NCBI GenBank assembly: GCA_958296015.1
Contig: CATQIH010000037.1
Location: 1 to 46,417, forward strand
Reading direction: 5' to 3'
Origin: Cyclobacteriaceae bacterium
GTDB lineage: Bacteria; Bacteroidota; Bacteroidia; Cytophagales; Cyclobacteriaceae
Length of the DNA: 46,417 bases
Part shown: positions 27,595-34,607 of the stretch, in pieces
Numbering within the stretch: position 1 is the first letter of the stretch
Layout: each line of letters begins with the position of its first letter
Program-made: the position numbers and the translations under genes
Notes under the pieces: model-generated
Told to the model about the DNA's origin: nothing
The model's database searches: none
Seen by the model: only the letters and a program-made list of their open reading frames with translations

Positions 27595-27892
27595 AAAGAG
27601 AAATCTTAGTTTTATCTAGCTCGCTTTTAAAAACTGGATTTTTAATCACTCTATACGAGATCAAATCAATTTCTCGCGAGAACAAATTTTCCATATCATC
27701 CTTTAAGGCAAAAAAGGCATCCCCATGTTCAAGAGGCGATAAGTGTTTTTTAAATGTAACAGCAAAATCGAGATCGCTTTGATCACCAAAATCACCGGAA
27801 GCTGCTGAACCAAATAAATAAAGTTCAGCAACTGAGCACGCAGAGCAAATCTCTCTTAACTTTTCGATATTTTCTTGAATTGATCGAATCAT
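27584..27892 (-). CDS. mntA: MntA-like minimal nucleotidyltransferase antitoxin
   Basis: A 102-residue minimal nucleotidyltransferase, antitoxin partner of HepT. In characterised pairs it silences the toxin by adding AMP residues to the HEPN tyrosine. The GSX10DXD motif is intact: FGSAASGDFGDQSDLD (G28, S29, D40, D42), with a third acidic residue D76 in SREIDLIS. A perfect -7 element (TATCTTTG, 27904-27897 on the minus strand) ends only 4 nt before the ATG, which would give a leaderless or nearly leaderless message. Confidence 0.92.
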   Translation of the reverse strand: MIRSIQENIEKLREICSACSVAELYLFGSAASGDFGDQSDLDFAVTFKKHLSPLEHGDAFFALKDDMENLFSREIDLISYRVIKNPVFKSELDKTKISLYAA

Positions 27893-27896
27893 ACTT

Positions 27897-27904
27897 CAAA
27901 GATA
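27897..27904 (-). promoter_or_regulatory. -7 element abutting the mntA start codon
   Basis: TATCTTTG on the minus strand fits TAnnTTTG. The expected start point falls on the A of the ATG, so translation may be leaderless. Confidence 0.45.
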
Positions 27905-28391
27905 AAAAATTACCTGCGTAATGTTTCATAAAATATGGCAAAAAGGGCCTTTTTTACGCCATAATGTCAGTAAAACAAAAAAAATAAGTGGGTAGATCTG
28001 CAATAACATTACGGTAAACCTACATCTGCCTGTGTTTAAATGGAAAAACCTTACTGCTAACCCATTTCTGCGAGGTCTAAATGCTGCTGCGGCCCTGTCA
28101 ACCCGCTTGTGTAAGTGTAGAAACATACCTTTTCTGACATTTTGGCATATAAAAGCAACGCACATGCGTGTTGTACTGGCCGCAAACCCATTTCTGCACA
28201 CAAAAAATGCAATGACACCGATGTTATTCCGTACCTGCAAGCACACAAGCCGGGTAACCTCAATGCAGTGACAGGAAAAGCTTCACACACCCTATGAAAA
28301 CCTAATAGATTATGGCATCTATGCAGAAAATCATGCTATCAAAAATGGATTTTATTGGGTAAATACGTATTATTAGGATGCTATATAAAAG

Positions 28392-28437
28392 ATAGACGCA
28401 ATGCGTCTATACAGTTGTTGTAGTTAATTAAATTAAC
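28392..28437. promoter_or_regulatory. Two adjacent palindromes upstream of the GIY-YIG gene
   Basis: A 9-1-9 palindrome (28392-28410) and a 7-1-7 palindrome (28423-28437) sit 12 bp apart. They could be operator sites of the downstream gene, cleavage targets of its product, or leftovers of a recombination site. Confidence 0.35.
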
Positions 28438-28461
28438 TCTTACCCGAAGGAATATTTTCGT

Positions 28462-29151
28462 ATGATAAAAATATACGTCTTAAAATTAGAAAATGACAAA
28501 TATTATGTTGGACAGACAGTAAATGTTGAGGAAAGAATTGAGAATCATATCAAAGGAAAGCTAAGTTCTGAATGGACGAAAATTAATAAACCGATTGAAA
28601 TTATTGAGATAATAGAAACAAGATTTAAAAATCTTTCAGAAGCTATGTTTTTGGAAAATTCAATAACCATCGAGTTTATGAAAAAATTCGGTTGGAAAAA
28701 TGTTAGAGGCGGAGATTTTTGTAAACTTAACGTTGAGCAGTTACGATTTTTGCTTTGTAATAATTCTGATCTTGGAGATGAACTTTTACCAGTTCTAAAC
28801 CCTAAAAGATTTAATCTGAATTATCACGGAGTATTCGTTTTTGTACTTAAATTAATAATGGATAAATACTTTGTTGGAATTGCGAGAAATTTGAAACTTG
28901 GAATTATTAAGGAATACAACAAAAAAGGATATAAATGGTGCGAAATGTATGAACCAACTGAATTGATTTCCGTAAAAAATATTTCAAAACACGACAAAGA
29001 AGAATTTCGTGATTTAGTGAATAATGAAGTTATACAAGTTATGAAAGAAACTAATTGGTGGAAAGTCAGAGGTGGAGATTATTTTGAACCTAACGAAGTT
29101 AAACACAGAAATAAGGTTCTGCATAATACTGACATTAAAATTGAACTATAG
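28462..29151 (+). CDS. Tandem-duplicated GIY-YIG-like nuclease domain protein
   Basis: A 229-residue protein made of two related halves of about 90 residues. Half one (1-90) has the GIY-YIG pattern IKIYVLKLENDKYYVG (Y5, Y14/Y15, G17), R25 in EERIENH, E65 in AMFLENSI and N80 in KNVRGGDF, which are the positions expected for Tyr, Arg, Glu and Asn of the active site. Half two (about 122-212) repeats it: VFVLKLIMDKYFVG through WWKVRGGDYFEP. There the Arg is Gly, the Glu is Val and the Asn is Lys, so it should be inactive. The closing VRGGD block is kept in both. Base composition is far more A+T-rich than the neighbours, which points to recent acquisition. Its role (mobile element, defence or repair) is unknown. 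Confidence 0.75.
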   Translation: MIKIYVLKLENDKYYVGQTVNVEERIENHIKGKLSSEWTKINKPIEIIEIIETRFKNLSEAMFLENSITIEFMKKFGWKNVRGGDFCKLNVEQLRFLLCNNSDLGDELLPVLNPKRFNLNYHGVFVFVLKLIMDKYFVGIARNLKLGIIKEYNKKGYKWCEMYEPTELISVKNISKHDKEEFRDLVNNEVIQVMKETNWWKVRGGDYFEPNEVKHRNKVLHNTDIKIEL

Positions 29152-29155
29152 AATA

Positions 29156-29195
29156 ACTAACCACAACACAGCATACAAGCTATGGCTTGGTTAGT
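29156..29195. other. attC-like imperfect inverted repeat after the GIY-YIG gene
   Basis: ACTAACCA (29156-29163) pairs exactly with TGGTTAGT (29188-29195). Inside it, AGCATA pairs with TATGGCT leaving one unpaired base and a CAAGC loop. A two-stem fold with an asymmetric spacer and an extrahelical base, starting 5 nt after a stop codon, is the layout of an integron attC site. The outer arms differ from RYYYAAC/GTTRRRY at one paired position, and at 40 bp it is shorter than typical attC. No integrase gene is in the window. Confidence 0.4.
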
Positions 29196-29346
29196 CCTCA
29201 CTTGGAAAATCCTGCGGATTTTTCAAAGCCAGTTTATATTGGGAGAGGTTCGTGCTTTAAAGTGCCACAGCTTATATACAAACACGTTGTGCATCATGGA
29301 GGGCAAGAAGACTTTTTGTATCATGGTTTACGTAGTATCTTTAACA

Positions 29347-29472
29347 ATGGCTAAACTAGCAGATATTCTACATCATGAAGTTTATACTGTAAGAGAAAAA
29401 GGATGGAATGGAAAACCCAAAGGCGAATTGTTGAACTTGATGCTATCTGATCAATTTGAAGTGTTAGTATGA
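29347..29472 (+). pseudogene. Fragment of a DUF5615-type PIN-like toxin gene
   Basis: 41 codons (MAKLADILHHEVYTVREKGW and on) match the early-middle part of DUF5615 PIN-like proteins, which typically read HEVxTVRExGWxGxxNGELLxLA..FDVLxT. The N-terminal strand with the first acidic residue and everything after VLV are missing, so it cannot fold into a PIN domain. It lies 4 nt before the DUF6934 remnant. The longer frame that starts at 29182 runs through the attC-like hairpin and is not meaningful. Confidence 0.5.
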
Positions 29473-29476
29473 TTTA

Positions 29477-29919
29477 ATGAAAACAGAGAAATATCCTTTA
29501 AAAGCAGAGAAGAGCTTAACTACGTTTGAGTTTATCAGTGAAGGCCCAAAGGAGCAATTAGAAAACTTATTCAGTTTTAAGAAACAAATGAACTCAATCT
29601 ATACAACTTAGCCTTTGGAGACAAAGTGGGAGAGACAGACATTGATGACTTGGCTATTTCAAACAATGGCGACAGCGAAAAAGTATTAGCGACGGTTGTT
29701 GCCGCACTTTATGCGTTCTTTGATAAATATCCGAAGACTTTTGTTTACGCGACTGGAAGTACGAAAGCTAGAACAAGGCTTTACCGAATGGGAATCACAA
29801 AATACTATGAAAAGATCATTGAGGATTTTTATCTGTATGGACAAATTGACGATGAGTTTCCAGTTTTTGAGATTGGTAAAGAATACAATGGTTTCTTAGC
29901 ACAACGAAAATTTGATTAA
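29477..29919 (+). pseudogene. Broken DUF6934-family gene
   Basis: The first 24 codons (MKTEKYPLKAEKSLTTFEFI then SEGPK) are the usual start of DUF6934 proteins. Then one base is missing near 29548-29554, and in the shifted frame the family text continues: GAIRKLIQF, a TAA stop at 29578-29580 where Gln (CAA) is expected, then ETNELNLYNLAFGDKVGETD and VLATVVAALYAF, TGSTKARTRLYRMGITKYYE to the end at 29919. So there is one frameshift plus one nonsense change. Function of DUF6934 is unknown. The next small ORF is its usual neighbour. Confidence 0.75.
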
Positions 29920-29925
29920 CTTGTA

Positions 29926-30090
29926 ATGGTGAAGACAGCAAAAGAATTAAACAAACGCAAAATTCCAATTATTACTATTGACGAACCATTGGAAAAGTAT
30001 AAAGATAAGATCATTTGTCCAGAGAAACTTCGCAAAACCAATGAGATGCTTAAGACTGCCAGGTTGCCGGAAAATAAACACCACAGCTAA
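29926..30090 (+). CDS. Small ORF accompanying the DUF6934 gene
   Basis: 54 residues starting MVKTAKELNKRKIPIITIDE and ending in LRKTNEMLKTARLPENKHHS. It starts 6 nt after the DUF6934 stop. As far as I recall, small proteins of this type (ELNK, P-ITID, PEKLxKANEML) follow DUF6934 genes in Bacteroidota, which suggests a two-gene module, possibly toxin-antitoxin-like; this pairing is from memory and not checked. This frame is intact, though its partner is broken. Its stop lies in an AGCTAACAGCG context. Confidence 0.55.
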   Translation: MVKTAKELNKRKIPIITIDEPLEKYKDKIICPEKLRKTNEMLKTARLPENKHHS

Positions 30091-30177
30091 CAGCGAACAA
30101 ACATGCTGCAGCAGACCTGACGGCTGGTACATGGACACAGTGCAAAACTCTTTACATTAAACAAAAAGAATAAAGAT

Positions 30178-30402
30178 ATGAATAGACAAGGATTGATCAA
30201 CAAAACTATTGAAACGTTAGAGAAACTGCCTGAAGATAAAATATATGAAATTGCCACCTTTGCAGATTTTGTAGTGAAAAGGTATGAGGAGCAAGTTCTC
30301 CAAAAAGGTATTGAAACAATTATCAGCCAATCTGATAGCTTCTCATTTCTACATGAGGAGGAAGATTTATACGATGAAAATGATCTGAAAGAGAAGTACT
30401 AA
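30178..30402 (+). CDS. Antitoxin of the MazF-type pair
   Basis: A 74-residue protein (MNRQGLINKTIETLEKLPED...DLKEKY). A helical N-terminal half (LPEDKIYEIATFADFVVKRYEE) resembles DUF2281-like or RHH-style antitoxins of Bacteroidota, and a very acidic tail (HEEEDLYDENDL) is typical of a segment that wraps the toxin. Its TAA overlaps the toxin ATG by one base (TAATG), so the two are translationally coupled. As in other pairs, it would neutralise the toxin and repress the operon; no DNA-binding motif is certain. Confidence 0.75.
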   Translation: MNRQGLINKTIETLEKLPEDKIYEIATFADFVVKRYEEQVLQKGIETIISQSDSFSFLHEEEDLYDENDLKEKY

Positions 30403-30743
30403 TGCAAAAAGGAGACATTGTTCTAATCCCATTTCCTTTTACTGATTTGACAGGTAGTAAAAAGCGTCCAGCTCTAATTTTAGTAGTAGATAACCTGGAT
30501 GTGACGGTAAGCTTTATATCCACCCAATTACACTGTCAGGAACCCACTGATTTGCTTCTACAGCCTAATGTAACGAATGGTCTCAAAAAACCATCGCTGA
30601 TAAGAGTCAGTAAGATAGCTACCATTGATAAAAACTTAGTGATAGGTAAGTTGGGAAGTATTGATTCTAGTCAGATAGAAGATTTGAATAAGAAGTTGAT
30701 TCAACTCTTTAACATCAAAATAAAAGATAACGGGGCTGCTTAA
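30402..30743 (+). CDS. MazF/PemK-family mRNA interferase toxin
   Basis: A 113-residue type II toxin. MQKGDIVLIPFPFTDLTGSKKRPALIL is the standard MazF/PemK opening (GDIV..PFPFTD, then KRPALIL with the conserved Arg and Pro). LLQPNVTNGLKKPSLIRVSKIATIDKNLVIGKLG holds the second conserved block (PSLIRVSKIATID). It would cut single-stranded RNA. The length is normal, no damage is visible, and it directly follows its antitoxin with a 1-nt overlap. Confidence 0.9.
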   Translation: MQKGDIVLIPFPFTDLTGSKKRPALILVVDNLDVTVSFISTQLHCQEPTDLLLQPNVTNGLKKPSLIRVSKIATIDKNLVIGKLGSIDSSQIEDLNKKLIQLFNIKIKDNGAA

Positions 30744-30759
30744 GCCCATAACACTGTTT

Positions 30760-30794
30760 GGCGAGGCTGCCTACCAGGGTGTCGGCCAGCCGCC
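30760..30794. other. G+C-rich hairpin after the MazF gene
   Basis: GGC-(GA)-GGCTG pairs with CAGCC-GCC around a 17-nt loop, 17 nt after the stop. There is no T-run after it, so it is not a clear terminator. It could be an mRNA-protecting structure or a remnant of a recombination site, since it follows a CCCATAACAC sequence. Confidence 0.35.
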
Positions 30795-30884
30795 AGTCTA
30801 GCAATATTAATTTTGGTAGGAAGTTGCCAACAAATTATCTCAATCACTCACGAAGGCTATTATAGGCAATAAGGTTAATTTTAG

Positions 30885-31067
30885 ATGGAAGAACTGAAAA
30901 GATATACAAGCTTCGAAGCCTTGAAATTAAGTGAGAAATCAGGGGATGCTGGCCAGCTTAAAGATACTATTTTTTCAGCGTTTGAAGCTTTCATAAAACG
31001 CCTGCTAAGAGAAGGCTCTAGCGAAAAGATAATCAAATCAACAAAAAAAAGGATAAAGAGTAAGTAG
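30885..31067 (+). CDS. Small hypothetical protein
   Basis: 60 residues (MEELKRYTSFEALKLSEKSG to KRIKSK) with a helical look and a very basic C-terminus (KSTKKRIKSK). I do not recognise a family. The RYTSFEALK start is reminiscent of short Bacteroidota proteins found near toxin-antitoxin or insertion-sequence remnants. Codon use is consistent with the neighbouring island genes. It stands alone between the MazF pair and the tandem repeat. Confidence 0.4.
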   Translation: MEELKRYTSFEALKLSEKSGDAGQLKDTIFSAFEAFIKRLLREGSSEKIIKSTKKRIKSK

Positions 31068-31094
31068 ACTACTGCTATTGGCTATGAGGAAGAT

Positions 31095-31259
31095 CATACC
31101 GCTAAGTCACGCTCCATGCGGGGCATTCCATGCGGGGCATTCCATGCGGGGCATTCCATGCGGGGCATTCCATGCGGGGCATTCCATGCGGGGCATTCCA
31201 TGCGGGGCATTCAAAATGCCCTGTAAGATGAAGAACGCATACATATGCGCTCAAGCTGG
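31095..31259 (+). repeat. Dispersed repeat, copy 2, with a 7 x 14-bp tandem array
   Basis: Seven perfect units of CCATGCGGGGCATT fill 31114-31211. They are preceded by the head ACCGCTAAGTCACGCTC and followed by the same 48-base tail as copy 1 (four differences). Within the tail GGGCATT/AATGCCC and GCATA/TATGC can form hairpins; in copy 1 the second stem has a compatible G-T pair. There are no spacers, so this is not CRISPR. Confidence 0.88.
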
Positions 31260-31310
31260 TTGTATAAGAGCGGACCACTCAAAACATTAAGTGGTGAGAT
31301 GCTGACAAGC

Positions 31311-34300
31311 CTAACGCCTGCCCCACGGCATTTTTTTGTAGAAGAACCAGCCCATCGCACCGATGCCTAGTATGGCTATGATCCAGATCACCCAGGTGTA
31401 GCGGGGTATGTGCAGGGGCTGTGGATTGCCGACGAGCACAAAGCTGCCCCAGAAGTAGGGGTCAGACAGGTTGTCGTCGGCTTTGTCCAGGAAGTCTAGC
31501 TTGGCCTGATGGAGGGCTTTGTTTTTGTCCCAGCCGTTGCTGAGGTAATAGTAGAACCGCTGCATGAGCTGGGCTGTGGCATAGTCGGAAGCAGCCCACA
31601 GGCTGGTGACCACATTGGGCGAACCGGCATAGGCAAAGCTCCTGGCAAGGCTCATCACCCCTTCTCCGGCGGAGAGCTGGCCTGTGCCGGTATTACATGC
31701 ACTCAGGGTTACCAGTTCGGCATTGATCTTCATATTGTAGATTTCGTAAGTGTGCAGCAGATTATCCGGCAGGCTGTCTGGCGAGGCGGCAAATACCAGG
31801 TAAGACATATCGGGGTTCTGGTCGTTCATGATGCCGTGTGTACCCAGATGCACCACCCGGCTGTGCTGGCTGGCCTCTCTGAAATGCTCTTTGGTAGCCT
31901 GCTGCCCAAAGAAGAATTTACCCTTGAACATATCAGCAATCTTGCGCAATTCCTGCTCTGCTCCTACCAGTCGCTCAAGGCCATTGCCACGCTCGGCCAG
32001 CAGCGAATCAGCAGGTGACGGACCTTCACCGGAACCAGTAAAATCGGGTGCGAATCCGGCAATAAAATGTTGGTACTGTGCCTCATGCTCCTGGTGTTGC
32101 TCACTCAGGTAGAGGGTGGCCGAATAATGGTAGCTCACTACGTGGTCTTTGATCAGGTAGGGCAATTGCCAGTATTTCCTACTACCGGTGGCGGCAGGCC
32201 GGGTCAGTAGTATCTCAAAAGGCACATAGCCCAGCATACCATCAGGAATGATGATGATCTGTTTGTGACTCTTCTTCCAATCGGCTGCCAGTAGTTGGTA
32301 GAGCTTTCCGGCGTTCTGGGTATACAGCGTATAGTCATGCTCTGTGATTCCCTTACGCATGTTGAGCACCATTTGAGATAAGGATTCCGCCAGCCGTTTG
32401 CGGTAAAAATTCAGAGAATCGCGGTGGATGGAGAACACATACACCATGCTATCAGTGGTGGCGTACTCTACCAGTTGCTGGTCGCCAGACAGGGTTTGCT
32501 GTACCTGTTCTACGGTTATATTGTTTACCTTATACTTCAGTGCATAGTATTCATGGTACTCGTCTTCAAGCTTGTCTGTAAAATCCAGGTAGTCTTTTTT
32601 TAAGTCTGCCAGCTGTATCTCATAGCTACGCCTGAGCGAATCTTCTGTGGTTTCATACAACTGCTTTTCCAGGTAAGCCAGTTGGCTTTTAAGGTCTTCT
32701 TCTTCTGCCAGTACCGCCCCTGGAATACCGGCAGTATGTTTGGCCGATACATCGTTGAGGAAATCTGATATCAGCACATACTTATTCTTTTCAGAAAAGG
32801 TAAATGCCTGCTTGGCAAAGGCGATCTCTCCGGTGTGCTCATACAGTGCCCAGGCTACTTCAATGGCGTTGGTACAGATAGGTTTGGCCAGGCCGGAGAG
32901 GAAAAGTTTGGACTCTTCCCGCTGGTAATCGTTGCGCATCATATCTATCAGCCCAGAGAGCAACTGATAGATTTTGAAAGCACCATACAGTGCAGCCGTA
33001 TCCTGCTCCGGATGCTGCCGGTACTGAGCAAACAGCGTTTTGGCTTTGCCACTCAGGGCATCCACGAGAATATGACGCGCTACAAAAGCATTCATAGGTG
33101 TCTCTGGTATGCCATGCCAGTGCGCAGGGTCAGGATCAATGCCGGGAGCCGCCACACGGATAGCCTCATCGTAGTAATACAGGGCACTGTCTGTCTTGCC
33201 CGATTGCTGATAAGCGTTGCCCAGTAGCTGGTCTATATAGGCTACTTTCGGACTTGTAGTGCCATATAGCTTTTTGGAAATAGTGCTTGCCTGATGCAGA
33301 AACCCCAGCGCACGTGGCAGCTGCTGTTGTGCCAGATAGCTTTCTCCCAGATTGGTATAAGACTCTGCCAGCCCCGGATGCAGTGTTTCATCGTGATAAT
33401 GGTAGACCGCAATAGCCCGGTTGGCATAAGCATTGGCTTTGGCATAATCATGCTTCAAAAGATAAGCACCTGCCATATTGACCAGCACAGGCACCAGCAG
33501 CATATTGTGCCGATCGAGTAGTTTCTCTCTGGTTTGCAGTGCTCTTTGTGCATACGTCAGGGCCTTGTCTGCCTCATTCATCTCCATGTAAGCAGAGGAG
33601 AGGTTGTTCTGTATCTGCGAAGCCTGTATATTTTCGCTTCCGTAGGTCTGCTCAAACAGATTGAGCGCACTGGTATAGTAGCTGATAGCCTTCTCAAAGT
33701 TTCCCATATCATGGTCTACAATAGCCATATTGTTGGTGATCATTGCCACCACGGGGTGCTTACTGCCCAGAAACTTCTCTATGGTATTTCTGGCCTGCTC
33801 AAAATAGCGGAGTGCCTTGAGGTTCTTGCCTTTCACATGGTATACATTAGCCAAATTGGCCATCACTTTGGCAGTTTCAGGATGGTCTGTTCCGTACACC
33901 TGCCGATCATTTTCCAAACTCTTTTCATAATAGTAGATAGCACTGTCGTAATTACTTTGTCTGTCTTGCACGGCACCTTTGAGCTTAAAGTACGCACCCC
34001 AGTCTGCATGTGCTGTAGGCAACTGTATGTGCATCACGGCAAAGGCTTGCTGTAGCAGAGAATCGGCAGCGGAGAACTGCCCCTGCGAGAACAGTGCCAG
34101 GCCAAGTCCGCGCCAGAGCGATGCCGTAACAGTGTCAGGCTGGGCTACAATACGCACCGCAAGGCCCTGCCGGTAAGCCTCAGTAGCAGATGGTAGCTGC
34201 CCGGCTCGTATTAGGTTTTCGCTTTGCAGCAGAAACGATACGGCATACCAGAGGCTGTCTTCTTTTTGTAGTGCCAGTTGGCGCAGCCTGTCCGTGAGCG

Positions 34301-34532
34301 TAGTAGCTTCCGGCAGATGCCCTGCCAGACTGGCGGCCTGAATATATAGGGCCAGAGAGGCTTCCTTTAGAGAATCTCCCTGCTGAAAGTTCTTTTGCAG
34401 ATACTGGCGGGCACTATCGTAATATCCCTGTTGATAAAGTGCGCTCCCCAGGCGATGATTTACTGATGACTGGGCCATGCCTGATTCTGTGAGGAGTGCA
34501 GTCAGGATACACAAGAATAAGTACTTCCACAT
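31311..34532 (-). CDS. Periplasmic TPR protein with C-terminal CHAT peptidase-like domain
   Basis: A 1073-residue exported protein. An ATG 66 nt upstream exists, but the start at 34532 gives a proper signal peptide (MWKYLFLCILTALLTESGMAQ). Residues about 30-480 hold some ten TPR repeats of the Kinesin-light-chain type (AKVMANLANVYHVKGKNLKA, YTNLGESYLAQQQLPRALG). A coiled segment (about 600-680) follows, then a CHAT domain with the His-Cys dyad H899 in VHLGTHGIMND and C946 in LSACNTGTGQ, plus AGEGVMSLARSFAYAG and SLWAASD. A C-terminal membrane helix (about 1047-1067) and a basic tail anchor it. CHAT domains are caspase/separase-like proteases; the target here is unknown. It follows the small TPR gene. 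Confidence 0.88.
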   Translation of the reverse strand: MWKYLFLCILTALLTESGMAQSSVNHRLGSALYQQGYYDSARQYLQKNFQQGDSLKEASLALYIQAASLAGHLPEATTLTDRLRQLALQKEDSLWYAVSFLLQSENLIRAGQLPSATEAYRQGLAVRIVAQPDTVTASLWRGLGLALFSQGQFSAADSLLQQAFAVMHIQLPTAHADWGAYFKLKGAVQDRQSNYDSAIYYYEKSLENDRQVYGTDHPETAKVMANLANVYHVKGKNLKALRYFEQARNTIEKFLGSKHPVVAMITNNMAIVDHDMGNFEKAISYYTSALNLFEQTYGSENIQASQIQNNLSSAYMEMNEADKALTYAQRALQTREKLLDRHNMLLVPVLVNMAGAYLLKHDYAKANAYANRAIAVYHYHDETLHPGLAESYTNLGESYLAQQQLPRALGFLHQASTISKKLYGTTSPKVAYIDQLLGNAYQQSGKTDSALYYYDEAIRVAAPGIDPDPAHWHGIPETPMNAFVARHILVDALSGKAKTLFAQYRQHPEQDTAALYGAFKIYQLLSGLIDMMRNDYQREESKLFLSGLAKPICTNAIEVAWALYEHTGEIAFAKQAFTFSEKNKYVLISDFLNDVSAKHTAGIPGAVLAEEEDLKSQLAYLEKQLYETTEDSLRRSYEIQLADLKKDYLDFTDKLEDEYHEYYALKYKVNNITVEQVQQTLSGDQQLVEYATTDSMVYVFSIHRDSLNFYRKRLAESLSQMVLNMRKGITEHDYTLYTQNAGKLYQLLAADWKKSHKQIIIIPDGMLGYVPFEILLTRPAATGSRKYWQLPYLIKDHVVSYHYSATLYLSEQHQEHEAQYQHFIAGFAPDFTGSGEGPSPADSLLAERGNGLERLVGAEQELRKIADMFKGKFFFGQQATKEHFREASQHSRVVHLGTHGIMNDQNPDMSYLVFAASPDSLPDNLLHTYEIYNMKINAELVTLSACNTGTGQLSAGEGVMSLARSFAYAGSPNVVTSLWAASDYATAQLMQRFYYYLSNGWDKNKALHQAKLDFLDKADDNLSDPYFWGSFVLVGNPQPLHIPRYTWVIWIIAILGIGAMGWFFYKKMPWGRR

Positions 34533-34607
34533 GATGTTACACATTAGCACCCGAAGATAAGCATTTTCACCATGCCACAAAACAGGGCGGAAACACAAAG
34601 GTATGGC

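Larger units (their letters stand above)
27893..28461. other. Intergenic region with internal repeats and palindromes
   Basis: No gene is supported in these 569 nt. The 13-mer AACCCATTTCTGC occurs at 28059-28071 and again at 28185-28197, each within a stretch that also shares TGC-rich text. Near the right end there are two near-perfect palindromes: ATAGACGCA-A-TGCGTCTAT (28392-28410) and GTTAATT-A-AATTAAC (28423-28437), 25-52 nt before the GIY-YIG gene. Overlapping short frames on both strands around 28032-28290 read through the repeats and are not convincing. Confidence 0.5.

Noticed and set aside
28032-28290. Overlapping short frames on both strands (containing repeated ANPFL / CAEMG)
   Set aside because: They arise from the duplicated 13-mer; no start context, family or codon pattern supports a gene.
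29182-29346. N-terminal extension of the PIN-like fragment
   Set aside because: Runs out of the attC-like hairpin and reads as unrelated sequence; only the part from 29347 resembles a family.
30760-30794. Terminator for the MazF operon
   Set aside because: The hairpin is good but there is no T-run after it.
31095-31259. CRISPR-like look of the 14-bp array
   Set aside because: Units abut directly with no spacers and are too short; no cas gene is nearby.
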